Source: a bacterium
GTDB taxonomy: Bacteria; Cyanobacteriota; Vampirovibrionia; Gastranaerophilales; Gastranaerophilaceae
Direction of reading: 5' to 3'
Assembly: GCA_017482685.1 (NCBI GenBank)
Contig: JAFUMP010000037.1
Location: 1 to 35,334, forward strand
DNA: 35,334 nt
Shown here: one piece after another, positions 14,787 through 23,569 of the stretch
Layout: each line of letters begins with the position of its first letter
Numbering within the stretch: position 1 is the first letter of the stretch
Made by a program: the position numbers and the translations under genes
Notes under the pieces: model-generated
Told to the model about the DNA's origin: nothing
What the model saw: the letters and a program-made list of their open reading frames with translations, nothing else
Database searches by the model: none

Positions 14787-15894
14787 AGAAGAATTGAGAT
14801 TGCTGGAAGAAAATGGACAATATCGAAAAATCCCGCAAATTCAAAATAAAGCTTCAAATAAAATAGTAATTAATAATAATAGCTATATAAACTTAGCATC
14901 TAATGACTATCTAGGATTAAGTACTAGAACAGATTTAATCAATGAGTTTTTAGAACAAAACAAATCTCTTTTATCTTCAGCTTCAGCAAGATTATTAACA
15001 GGGAGTTCGTTAGAGTATACTGAGTTAGAAAGAACATTAACTAAATTATTTAATAAAGAAGGTGCATTAATTTATAATACTGGATATCAATGTAATTTAG
15101 GGGTTATTTCAGCTTTAATTTCTAAAGGAGATGTTGTATTTTCGGATAAATTAAATCATGCAAGTATAATTGACGGAATGTGTCTTGCAAAAGGTGATTA
15201 TATTAGATATAAACATCTTGATTATGCGGATTTAGAGAAAAAATTAAAAACAAAACGTAATGAATACAATAGAGCAATAATAATATCAGAATCAGTTTTT
15301 TCTATGGATGGTGACATTGCAGATATAGATAAACTTGTTGAATTAAAAAATAAATATAATTGTCTTTTGATGATTGATGAAGCGCATGCTTTTTGTGCAG
15401 TTGGAGAAGAACTCGCAGGAATCTCTTTCGGAAAGGATGTTGATATTATAACTGCAACTTTTGGAAAGGCTTTAGGTTCATTTGGTGCTTTTTGTGTATC
15501 AAATAATGATATTATTAATTATTTAATCAACAAATCTCGCTCTTTTATTTTTTCAACCTCAATTCCACCTATAAATATTGCTTGGTCAAATTGGCTGTTA
15601 ACCATAAAACGAGATGAGATAATTAATCAAAAAAATAAATTAAACACATTAACTTCTAAAGTATTGAATTTATTAAAGGATTCAACTTCAAAATCTCATA
15701 TTGTTCCTATTATTATTGGTTCAAATGAAGAAACTTTAAGAATCTCTGAAAAATTAAAATCAGAAGGGTATTACGTGCCAGCAATACGCCCTCCAACTGT
15801 TCCTGAAGGAACTTCTAGATTAAGGCTTTCACTAACAGCTGAAACCAAATTTGAAGATATTGAAAGAATTTTTAAAATAATTCACGAGTCTTAA
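14773..15894 (+). CDS. bioF: 8-amino-7-oxononanoate synthase (BioF)
   Basis: PLP enzyme that condenses pimeloyl thioester with alanine in biotin synthesis. 373 residues with the alpha-oxoamine synthase pattern: 'NLASNDYLGLS', 'SSASARLLTGSS', 'FSDKLNHASIIDGM', 'MIDEAHAF', the PLP lysine K232 in 'ATFGKALGSFG' and the C-terminal 'AIRPPTVPEGTSRLRLSLTA', which favours BioF over glycine C-acetyltransferase or serine palmitoyltransferase. No other bio genes are in the window. The 3' end overlaps the convergent dxr gene by 23 bp. Confidence 0.88.
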   Translation: MQKIREELRLLEENGQYRKIPQIQNKASNKIVINNNSYINLASNDYLGLSTRTDLINEFLEQNKSLLSSASARLLTGSSLEYTELERTLTKLFNKEGALIYNTGYQCNLGVISALISKGDVVFSDKLNHASIIDGMCLAKGDYIRYKHLDYADLEKKLKTKRNEYNRAIIISESVFSMDGDIADIDKLVELKNKYNCLLMIDEAHAFCAVGEELAGISFGKDVDIITATFGKALGSFGAFCVSNNDIINYLINKSRSFIFSTSIPPINIAWSNWLLTIKRDEIINQKNKLNTLTSKVLNLLKDSTSKSHIVPIIIGSNEETLRISEKLKSEGYYVPAIRPPTVPEGTSRLRLSLTAETKFEDIERIFKIIHES

Positions 15895-16978
15895 TTCTTA
15901 TTTCATTATCAATTTCAAAAATCTCACTAAGAGTAGGCGCTTGAACTTTGTTGTGTTTTTCAAGCATTTTTTCAACAGTATTTATTATATCAAATAATTT
16001 AATTTTACCTTCTAAAAATGCAAATACAGCTTCTTCGTTTGCAGCATTCATACAAATTGGAAGTGAACCTCCTTGTTTTCCACATTCATAAGCTATGCTT
16101 AATGCTTTAAATTTGTTCCAATCAGGTTTTTCAAAATCTAGATGCGCAATTTCAGAAAAGCTAAAGCTCTTTGATTTTATTCCTTCAAAACGCTCAGGAT
16201 AGGTTATTGCATATTGGATTGGTATATGCATGCTTGGTAGACCTATTTGAGCAACAATACTGCCGTCAACGTACTCAATTGCAGAGTGAACTATACTTTG
16301 AGGATGAACAACAACTTCTATATTCTCATAGCCTATATTAAATAAATGATGAGCTTCAATAACTTCGAGACCTTTATTCATAAGAGTTGAGCTATCTATC
16401 GTAATTTTGCGTCCCATATCCCAACGTGGATGCGCAAGAGCTTCTTCTACAGTCGCATTTTTCATTTCTTCAATACTTTTATTAAGAAAAGGCCCTCCAG
16501 AAGCGGTGATTATCAGTTTTTCAACTTGTGTAATATCTTTTATACATTGGTGTATTGCGCAATGTTCACTGTCAACAGGAATAATATTTACCCCTTTTTC
16601 TTTTGCTAATGGCATAACTATATCACCAGCCATAACTAAAGTTTCTTTATTTGCTAATGCAATATCAATTCCAGAATTTATTGCAGTTATAGTTGGTTGT
16701 AAACCAATTTTTCCTGATACAGCGACTAAAATAATATCATTTGTAGTATCTGCACAAATTTCATCAAGTGATAAATATTTCGCACCTATAATTTCATTTG
16801 GTTTATTAGAGAATGCGTACTTTGGCTTAAATTTTGCGATTTGTTGATTTAAAAGCTCAGTGTTATTACCACCAGCAAGTGCAATTATTTCGAACTTATC
16901 GTTAAGTTTTTCAATAACTTCTAATGCTTGGCGTCCAATTGAGCCTGTTGAACCTAATATACTAATTTTTCTCTTCAT
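15872..16978 (-). CDS. dxr: 1-deoxy-D-xylulose 5-phosphate reductoisomerase
   Basis: Second enzyme of the MEP isoprenoid pathway; converts DXP to MEP with NADPH. 368 residues, slightly shorter than E. coli Dxr (398). NADPH site 'ILGSTGSIGRQALEVI' near the start, 'ALANKETLVMAGD', the metal-binding 'VDSEHCAIHQC', 'ITASGGPF', 'HPRWDMGRKITIDSSTLMNKGLEVIEAHHLF' and 'VHPQSIVHSAIEYVDGS' are all intact. It is convergent with bioF. The start lacks an SD and lies 7 nt after a TATAAT. Confidence 0.96.
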   Translation of the reverse strand: MKRKISILGSTGSIGRQALEVIEKLNDKFEIIALAGGNNTELLNQQIAKFKPKYAFSNKPNEIIGAKYLSLDEICADTTNDIILVAVSGKIGLQPTITAINSGIDIALANKETLVMAGDIVMPLAKEKGVNIIPVDSEHCAIHQCIKDITQVEKLIITASGGPFLNKSIEEMKNATVEEALAHPRWDMGRKITIDSSTLMNKGLEVIEAHHLFNIGYENIEVVVHPQSIVHSAIEYVDGSIVAQIGLPSMHIPIQYAITYPERFEGIKSKSFSFSEIAHLDFEKPDWNKFKALSIAYECGKQGGSLPICMNAANEEAVFAFLEGKIKLFDIINTVEKMLEKHNKVQAPTLSEIFEIDNEIRIKTRELF

Positions 16979-16985
16979 AAAAATT

Positions 16986-16991
16986 ATTATA
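16986..16991 (-). promoter_or_regulatory. -10 element of dxr
   Basis: TATAAT on the minus strand, 7 nt before the ATG, with a T-rich stretch upstream and no clear -35. No ribosome site lies between, so a leaderless transcript is predicted. Confidence 0.45.
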
Positions 16992-17061
16992 TAACAAATA
17001 GCAAAAAAAATATTTATGTGTTTTTATATAAAAAAAGAAGTATGTATAGAAAGGATAAATT

Positions 17062-20007
17062 GTGATTCAAAAAGTAAGTTCATTAAATTTAAATATATAT
17101 AATAATTTTAATAAGAGAGTTGAAAAATCAAATAATCAAACTAATCCGATATTAAATACAAATACAAATTCGAATATTATAGGTGTTCCTTTTTCTTATG
17201 TTTCATTTAAAGGAGATAATGAAGTTAAAAAAACTCTTAGATTAACAGAAGGCGCTGGACAATTGATTTCAAAAGCCTTATTAGTAGTTAAGGAAAACAA
17301 TCATTCTGAAATAACATCTTATCATATTATTCAAGCTGCTATTAATGATACGCTAGTAGAATTAGAAGATATAGATAAGAATTTAGAAAAAGAAAATTAT
17401 TCGACATTATTAAATCTTGCAAATACTTTTGCTAATAAAAATGTCATTGTAGATGAAGAAGAAAGAGAATTTTTTATTGAAGAGATAGAAAATCTTAATG
17501 TTTTAAACCAAGCTTCATTGAATGCACTTCCTAAGATAGAGGTAAAAAATATTGAAAAGTACCCTCTTTCAGAATCATTGCAGACTAAAATGTTGTCTTT
17601 TGATACAGAAATTAATGCTGATATATTATTAGCATCTGCTTTTGATGATTTAACTGCGTCTGGTGTAGATTATACTGATGCATTCTTAGGTGCTTTTAGC
17701 ACGTTAGGTGCGTTTAAATCAGTTAAAGAGACAAATTCTAATTATTATAAACAATATGATTCAAAAGCATTAGAAATATGGCATAAATTGGCATTAGGAT
17801 CTAGTTTGTTTGTAACAACAAAAAATGATGAAGAAAAAAATAGAATAATTGCAAGTATCGCTAATACGATTCAAGATACTAAATATGGTAATTTTAATGA
17901 AGAAAATACTTATATTTATCATGTAAATGAAAATATTGAACCTGAAAATTTAGAAGCTGAAATTAATGCAATAAAAGAAAATGTTCCTGATAAAAAACTA
18001 ATATTTGCTATTGATATGGATAAAATTGTTGAAAAATCTATATTACAAAAAGATAATGGCTCTTTGGAATATAAACCATTTATCTCAACTTTCCCAGAAT
18101 TAGCAAAAGATAATGTTAAGTTTATTTTATTACAAGATGATAACAAGCACTATGGCTTTATGCTAAATCCTGTCATAAAAAAGCTTTATTCTAATTATAT
18201 TAATTATAGCTTAGCACCTTTACAATCTTATGAAACAATTGAAATTTTAAAACATAATAGAAAAATTTTAAAAGATGTAAGTAAGCCATTCACTACTGAA
18301 GCAAAAGAAATGACAGTATTATTGGCTGATAAATTAGAAGGTTGCCATCCTGATAAATCAATAAATTTAATGAAACGTATTGCAGAATATTATGGTGATG
18401 ATGTTAAGAAAATTACTCCAAAACATGTTGAAGAGTTTTCTTATATCGCAAGTGATTTATTTAATCAAAAAGTTAATACTGATCCAATTGTTTATAATAC
18501 AGGAAAGACACTAGCTACATATTATGGCAAAGAAACAACAAAAAAAGACATAGAAAATATTGTTAAATTAATAAAAACAGGAAGAATAGGTACTCAAGGT
18601 ATACTTATATCCTCAAAAGATAATGAAGCTGGAGCTGGTAAAAAATATACAGCAGAAGTTATTGCTGGTGAAGCAAGAGTTCCGTTCTTAGAAACTGATT
18701 CATCACAATTTGCCTTAAGCTCTTATGAAGCTTCAGAAGCTAGAATAACTCCGGCAGCTCAAATGGGCAAAATGTTTTCTGATATAAAGAAAGCTGCGAA
18801 ACAAAATCAATATAAAACAGCAATTTTATATATAAATAATTTTGATGAATTATCACTATCAGGAGTTTATAATCCAGGATATAAGCAAGCATTAGATGTA
18901 CTTTCAAAAGAAATGGAAAAGGCTGTAAAAGAAGATATAAATATCATTGTTATGGGCTCAAGTGGTCAAAATTACACAGATATTATACCAATGGCTATTA
19001 AGGGTTTTTCTCAAAATATAATAGTTGATAGCCCTGCTTATGATAGTCGTTCTAGAAAAGAAATACTTGAGACATTAATTAAACAAAAAGACTTACCATT
19101 GAATTCTAAAAATAAAGCAGATAAAACTAATTTAATAGATAAGGTCGTTAAAATTACAAGAAGTTTTTCTTATACTAATTTAAAAGATTTAATCACTAAA
19201 GCTAAATATATTGCAATTGAAAGAGACAAAAAACGTGTAGGTATTGGTGAATTTATTGAAGCATATTTACAATTAATTACAGGTAGAACTTCAAGACCAG
19301 ATACGAATATACATGACAAAAAAGTAATTGCTTCTCATGAATGTGGTCATGCCACAAACATAGAGGTAATGAATAATATATATAGAAACCAAGGTAAGCC
19401 GTGGTCTACCAGTCAAGAGGTTAATTTTATTACACTAGATCCAAGAAGTGATTTTATGGGAGCTGTATTCCATGGATTTAATAATAATAAAATGTTCTCA
19501 CTTGAAACTTTGTTTGCAGAATTAGTTTGTTCTTTAGGTGGACATTCTTGTGAAAAAGCTTTCTTTGATATAGATGGCTCTGGTGGTATTGCAGGAGATC
19601 TTGAAAGTGCAACTAGAAGGGCTAAATTCGCAGTTGAAAGGTATGGTATAGGTTATAATACTGGTAAAATCTCAAATGCAGCTAGAATACCTTCAAGTGT
19701 TTATAACGAAAATGTCTTTAATGATATAGACGTGATTCTTACAAATGCTCAAATTGCGTCTGATATGATTACTGAAGCCTATAAAGATTTTAATGTATGG
19801 TTTACCGAAAAATACTCTAAACTTATTGGAACGGATAAATGTATGTTAGATGGAGAAGAATTCCGAAATGAGCTTAAAGCTTGGATCGCATCTCGTCCTG
19901 AAGCTATAAAGGAAGAATTAAATATTGTAGAAGATATTATTATGGACATTATTAAATCTACTAAAAATGGCAAAAAATACTATCAAATTAAAAAAGTTAT
20001 TAAATAA
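17062..20007 (+). CDS. Clp/FtsH-like pseudo-AAA protein with intact M41 metalloprotease domain
   Basis: 981 residues from a GTG start with an AAAGGA ribosome site; no membrane segment or signal peptide. After an Asn-rich leader with 'SYVSFKGD' (about 46-53) comes a Clp-N-like double repeat (about 60-220). Residues about 230-450 resemble a Clp-type first ATPase without a Walker A: 'LIFAIDMDK' at 313 stands where Walker B would be, and 'DKSINLMKRIAE' (431) matches Clp 'PDKAIDLIDEAA'. Residues about 505-700 follow FtsH: the P-loop is altered to 'NEAGAGKKY' (521-529) and Walker B 'FIDEID' to 'YINNFD' (N592, N593), and the arginine-finger region is lost. The M41 protease domain is intact: HECGH at 759-763 and D846 in 'GDLESAT'. 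The protease may be active but ATP hydrolysis looks unlikely. Confidence 0.8.
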   Translation: MIQKVSSLNLNIYNNFNKRVEKSNNQTNPILNTNTNSNIIGVPFSYVSFKGDNEVKKTLRLTEGAGQLISKALLVVKENNHSEITSYHIIQAAINDTLVELEDIDKNLEKENYSTLLNLANTFANKNVIVDEEEREFFIEEIENLNVLNQASLNALPKIEVKNIEKYPLSESLQTKMLSFDTEINADILLASAFDDLTASGVDYTDAFLGAFSTLGAFKSVKETNSNYYKQYDSKALEIWHKLALGSSLFVTTKNDEEKNRIIASIANTIQDTKYGNFNEENTYIYHVNENIEPENLEAEINAIKENVPDKKLIFAIDMDKIVEKSILQKDNGSLEYKPFISTFPELAKDNVKFILLQDDNKHYGFMLNPVIKKLYSNYINYSLAPLQSYETIEILKHNRKILKDVSKPFTTEAKEMTVLLADKLEGCHPDKSINLMKRIAEYYGDDVKKITPKHVEEFSYIASDLFNQKVNTDPIVYNTGKTLATYYGKETTKKDIENIVKLIKTGRIGTQGILISSKDNEAGAGKKYTAEVIAGEARVPFLETDSSQFALSSYEASEARITPAAQMGKMFSDIKKAAKQNQYKTAILYINNFDELSLSGVYNPGYKQALDVLSKEMEKAVKEDINIIVMGSSGQNYTDIIPMAIKGFSQNIIVDSPAYDSRSRKEILETLIKQKDLPLNSKNKADKTNLIDKVVKITRSFSYTNLKDLITKAKYIAIERDKKRVGIGEFIEAYLQLITGRTSRPDTNIHDKKVIASHECGHATNIEVMNNIYRNQGKPWSTSQEVNFITLDPRSDFMGAVFHGFNNNKMFSLETLFAELVCSLGGHSCEKAFFDIDGSGGIAGDLESATRRAKFAVERYGIGYNTGKISNAARIPSSVYNENVFNDIDVILTNAQIASDMITEAYKDFNVWFTEKYSKLIGTDKCMLDGEEFRNELKAWIASRPEAIKEELNIVEDIIMDIIKSTKNGKKYYQIKKVIK

Positions 20008-20030
20008 ATAGATTAATCTTTTAAGAAGCG

Positions 20031-20060
20031 TGTAAAGTATTCTAATAGATAAGCTTTACA
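20031..20060. repeat. Inverted repeat TGTAAAG/CTTTACA over the -35 of the mnmD-like promoter
   Basis: TGTAAAG (20031-20037) and CTTTACA (20054-20060) are exact complements 16 bp apart. The right arm contains the TTTACA -35 hexamer of the downstream promoter. It could be an operator or a weak hairpin after the upstream gene; there is no T-run. Confidence 0.35.
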
Positions 20061-20083
20061 TTAACCTATAATCCTGATATAAT
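20055..20083 (+). promoter_or_regulatory. Strong promoter of the mnmD-like gene, predicted leaderless
   Basis: TTTACA (20055-20060), a 17-bp spacer and TATAAT (20078-20083) extended by TG at 20075-20076. The ATG at 20091 follows the -10 by 7 nt. One of the two best-formed promoters in the window, and it leaves no room for a leader. Confidence 0.7.
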
Positions 20084-20090
20084 AAGGGTT

Positions 20091-21524
20091 ATGAGGGATT
20101 ATGAGTTTTATTATACAAAAGATGGCTCAATCGGTTTATATTCTTATGCCGATAATGATGTCTATCATTCCAAATTTGGTGCAGTAACAGAAGCATGGGA
20201 AAAGTTTGTACTGCCATCTAATATATCAAAACTTATTAATGTAAAAGAAAATATAAAAGTTTTAGATGTATGTTATGGCATTGGATATAATACAAAAACT
20301 CTAATGAGTTATGTTATAAATAAAAATAAAAAAAATTTAATTCATGAAAATTTTTTAAAAAAAATACTTAAAAAATTTTTCAAAAAAAATAAAAAAAATA
20401 TTTTACAAGATCATAATAACGATTCGATGGATACCAATAAATTAATTTTAAAAAATGAAATATTATCAGAACCTATCGAATCGAGTAATAAGGAAATTGT
20501 ATCTACATTTGATATTGATTGTTTAGAGATAAATACTGAATTAGTAAAACTTTCTCCTTTATTAAAAACTGTTATTACACCACAAGAAATTTTCACAAGA
20601 ATTATTCCTCGCTTTTTTGATTGTTTTGATTCATATTGGAAGATAAGAAAATATTTAGTGAAAATAGGCTTCATGTTTATGCCGAAAAATAGAAAAGCAA
20701 TAAGTGAGCTTTTAGATCTAAAATTTAACAATGATTATGATGAATTAGAAAATGAGTATAGAATACACGAGTTTGTTAATTACATTATTATAAATAGCCT
20801 AATAGAAAAATATAAAGGTAACTACTTAGACAATAATATTAAAAAACTTTTAAAGAAGAGAAATTTTAAGCGCTTTTATGCAAGGAGTTTGATAAAATAT
20901 GCTAAATTTAAACAAGATTTCAGGTATAAATTAATATCTTGGTTAGATTTAAGTGGCAATTTACATAATATATATTATGACCATTTATCGAATCGATACA
21001 AAAGGGCTAAATTTAAGACAGCTGAGAAGCTATTTAAGCTAAGTTTTTATGTTGACGACGCAAGAAAGAGTATTTTAGCATTAGAAAAGCAATATGACTT
21101 GATATTCCTAGATGCATTTACTTTTTCAAAAGCTCCTGAACTATGGTCTGTTGAATTTATAGCAGAATTATACCGTAGATTATCACCACAAGGCGTATTA
21201 ATGACTTACTCAAATTCTGCATTAGTTAGAAATACTTTATTAGAAAATAATTTTTATGTGGGCAAAATTCAAGATAAGAAAACTGGTAAATTTATTGGAA
21301 CTATTGCTACAAAAGAAAAAAATCTAATAGAACATCCTTTATCAAATTATGAAGTTGGGCTTTGTGGCACACGTGCAGGCATTCCATACCATGATCCAAC
21401 TTTATCAGCTGATAAATATTATATTTTAAAGCGAAGAGAACAAGAATTTAAAAATAGTGATTTACTTACTTCTTCACAGTATATGCGCCAAAGAAGTGCA
21501 AAAAAAGAGGATGATGATGAATAA
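20091..21524 (+). CDS. MnmD-like SAM-dependent methyltransferase with a large insertion
   Basis: 477 residues. The ends match the DUF752/MnmD family (the methyltransferase half of MnmC, which completes 5-methylaminomethyl-uridine at tRNA position 34): 'DGSIGLYSYADNDVYHSKFGAVTEAWEKF' opens the fold, 'VLDVCYGIGYNT' is SAM motif I, and 'YDLIFLDAFTFSKAPELWSVEF' with 'SPQGVLMTYSNSALVRNTLLENNFYVG' is the catalytic C-terminal half. Family members are about 230-260 residues; here about 220 Lys/Asn/Ile-rich residues separate motif I from the LDAF motif. Its four 3'-terminal codons overlap the start of the FAD oxidoreductase gene. The specific tRNA role is inferred from the family. Confidence 0.72.
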   Translation: MRDYEFYYTKDGSIGLYSYADNDVYHSKFGAVTEAWEKFVLPSNISKLINVKENIKVLDVCYGIGYNTKTLMSYVINKNKKNLIHENFLKKILKKFFKKNKKNILQDHNNDSMDTNKLILKNEILSEPIESSNKEIVSTFDIDCLEINTELVKLSPLLKTVITPQEIFTRIIPRFFDCFDSYWKIRKYLVKIGFMFMPKNRKAISELLDLKFNNDYDELENEYRIHEFVNYIIINSLIEKYKGNYLDNNIKKLLKKRNFKRFYARSLIKYAKFKQDFRYKLISWLDLSGNLHNIYYDHLSNRYKRAKFKTAEKLFKLSFYVDDARKSILALEKQYDLIFLDAFTFSKAPELWSVEFIAELYRRLSPQGVLMTYSNSALVRNTLLENNFYVGKIQDKKTGKFIGTIATKEKNLIEHPLSNYEVGLCGTRAGIPYHDPTLSADKYYILKRREQEFKNSDLLTSSQYMRQRSAKKEDDDE

Positions 21525-22800
21525 ATATGATTTAATTATTGTTGGTGGTGGAACTGCTGGTGTTAGTTGTGCTTGGAATGCTGGGAAATTGGGACTTAAA
21601 ACGCTTATCATTGAACAAAATTCTTTCTTAGGAGGTTCTATAACATCTTCATTAGTAATCCCTGCAATGAAAACCTCTGAAAATGCGATAAATACAGATT
21701 TTTATGATGTATTATATAAAAAATTGGAAGAATTAAATGGTGCAATAACCTATTGTGATGGTAATAAAGGATGGTTTAATCCTGAATTAACAAAAATTGC
21801 TCTTGATATTCTTATGCAAGAAGCAAATGTTGATGTTTTATTTGAAACCCAAGTAAATGAAATATACAAAATCTCAACAGGAAAATTATCGGTATATATT
21901 GATTCGATAGGTGTCTATAAAAATAAGCCTTTTGATAATGAAATGTTATCGCTACCTATCGAAACGAAATATCTTGTAGATGCAACTGGTGATGCAAAAA
22001 TTTGTGAAAAATTAAAAGCAAATTTTTTAGAAAATTCTGAAGAAAATTTTCAGCCAATTAATTTAAGATTTATAATGTCAGGGATTAACGTAGAAAAATT
22101 TACACAATGGATAATGCAGTATGATACTAATAGAGATGTAACTACATCTTGCTTAATAAATGGTAATACATACTTATCTACAGCATATACATGGGATACT
22201 AATAAAGAATGGGCCTTAAAGCCTTTGTTTATGGAAGCTATAGCTAAAAATGAGCTTACAGAAGAAGATACAAACTATTTTCAGCTATTTTCGGTAGCTG
22301 GAACAACTGATTCTATTGCATTTAATGCTCCTCGCTTAATAAAAGACTTTGAAAACTTCTCAAAAGCATACATAGAGGGACGTTTAAGCATTTTAAGATT
22401 AAGCAATTTTTGTAAAAAATATCTCCCTGGGTTTGAAAAAGCTCATATAACATCTATTGCAAACACTCTTGGTGTAAGGGTTTCAAATAGAGTTAAAGGG
22501 AAATATATTTATACTTACGAAGATTTAATTAATGGTAAAAAATTTGATAATCCAGTTTTAATCTCGAATTATCCTGTTGATATACATTCAAATAAAAAAG
22601 ACTCTTCTACTTTAGAGAAGGTTAATGTAGAATACCAATTACCACTAGAGTCCTTAATGGTCGAAGGGTTCGAATACTTGTTTGTTATTGGCAGATGTAT
22701 TTCTGCAGATTTTAAAGCACAAGCTGCACTAAGGATAATTCCATCTTGCTTTTCAATGGGCGAAGGTTTAGCAAAGTATTTAGCGGATTTAAATAATTAA
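21517..22800 (+). CDS. FAD-dependent oxidoreductase (FAD_oxidored type)
   Basis: 427 residues from the third of three consecutive ATG codons (21511, 21514, 21517); AAGAGG at 21505-21510 best places the start at the last. 'YDLIIVGGGTAGVSCAWNAGKLGLKTLIIEQ' is a classic Rossmann dinucleotide site with the terminal acidic residue. 'FLGGSITSSLVIP' and 'YLVDATGDAKICEKLKANF' fit the FAD_oxidored family, in which many members oxidise small molecules or act in cell-wall or cofactor metabolism. The C-terminal 'GRCISADFKAQAALRIIPSCFSMGEG' is also typical. It overlaps the methyltransferase gene by 8 bp. A C-terminal MnmC-like FAD domain was considered, but the sequence fits FAD_oxidored better. Substrate unknown. 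Confidence 0.8.
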   Translation: MNKYDLIIVGGGTAGVSCAWNAGKLGLKTLIIEQNSFLGGSITSSLVIPAMKTSENAINTDFYDVLYKKLEELNGAITYCDGNKGWFNPELTKIALDILMQEANVDVLFETQVNEIYKISTGKLSVYIDSIGVYKNKPFDNEMLSLPIETKYLVDATGDAKICEKLKANFLENSEENFQPINLRFIMSGINVEKFTQWIMQYDTNRDVTTSCLINGNTYLSTAYTWDTNKEWALKPLFMEAIAKNELTEEDTNYFQLFSVAGTTDSIAFNAPRLIKDFENFSKAYIEGRLSILRLSNFCKKYLPGFEKAHITSIANTLGVRVSNRVKGKYIYTYEDLINGKKFDNPVLISNYPVDIHSNKKDSSTLEKVNVEYQLPLESLMVEGFEYLFVIGRCISADFKAQAALRIIPSCFSMGEGLAKYLADLNN

Positions 22801-22807
22801 AATGACA

Positions 22808-23482
22808 TTACTCTTTTAATAGCAATGAATTAAACCTTTCTGTAAATTTCATCATTGCTTCAGGGGTTCTATAGGATTGTAAAATATTACCTTCTGAATC
22901 AATAGCATATCTATCTATATTCTTATTAGGAGAGTTTGGTTGGACTTTTACATAATGAATATTGTTTATAGTTGGTGGTGAGATAAAGACTTTTCTATCA
23001 AATTCTTTATCTATAATAATTTTAGCACCTCGTACTGTTTTTATTTCATGTTTATTATCAATACATAATGATTTTAAAATTTTATCAATATACTTAGGGC
23101 TTTGATTTTCAATATATTCATTTCTATTTGTATTATTTATATGTTTTTTAATTTGATTTACTGAAGTTAAAGGAGAATTAAATTTCTTATTTTTTAATAA
23201 TTCTGATAATTTTTCAGGTTCTTGAGAGTCTAATCCAGATGAAGTATTAATTTTAGGATAATATTCTAGTGGAAGATTATGTTCTTTGAGGTACTTCAAA
23301 ACAACTCTATCATATTTATCTCTAACAACAAGAAATATATCTGAAGTATTTTCAAAATTATAAAAAATCTGTTTACCCCTATTTCGTATTAAGGTAGATA
23401 ATTCTGTTGTAGCTTGTTCTGATGGTCTACGGACTCTAAAAGCCCCTGTGAAATTCAATCTTGAATTGTTTTGAATGTTCAT
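22808..23482 (-). CDS. Unknown protein with NFTGAF N-terminal leader
   Basis: 224 residues, not recognised. The N-terminus 'NSRLNFTGAFRVRR' resembles the SFKA/SFKG leaders at 11020 and 17062. The rest is charged and mixed alpha/beta; 'GAKIIIDKEFDRKVFIS' and 'HYVKVQPNSPNKNIDRYAIDSEGNIL' suggest a small beta-rich C-terminal domain. No signal peptide or membrane segment. The start has a strong GGAGGTAA ribosome site. The leader region 23483-23560 carries a small GGCA/TGCC hairpin. The gene is convergent with the FAD oxidoreductase (7 bp between stops). Confidence 0.6.
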   Translation of the reverse strand: MNIQNNSRLNFTGAFRVRRPSEQATTELSTLIRNRGKQIFYNFENTSDIFLVVRDKYDRVVLKYLKEHNLPLEYYPKINTSSGLDSQEPEKLSELLKNKKFNSPLTSVNQIKKHINNTNRNEYIENQSPKYIDKILKSLCIDNKHEIKTVRGAKIIIDKEFDRKVFISPPTINNIHYVKVQPNSPNKNIDRYAIDSEGNILQSYRTPEAMMKFTERFNSLLLKE

Positions 23483-23569
23483 AATAAGTTACCTCCATGC
23501 AAATTAAAACCTCTAAATAAAAAATTTGCTAGGTGGCAATTGTGCCTTCAGTATAAAAATTATTGCCTC

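Noticed and set aside
21457..21516. Upstream extension of the FAD oxidoreductase
   Set aside because: It overlaps the methyltransferase 3' end, and the Rossmann fold begins just after the SD-supported ATG at 21517.
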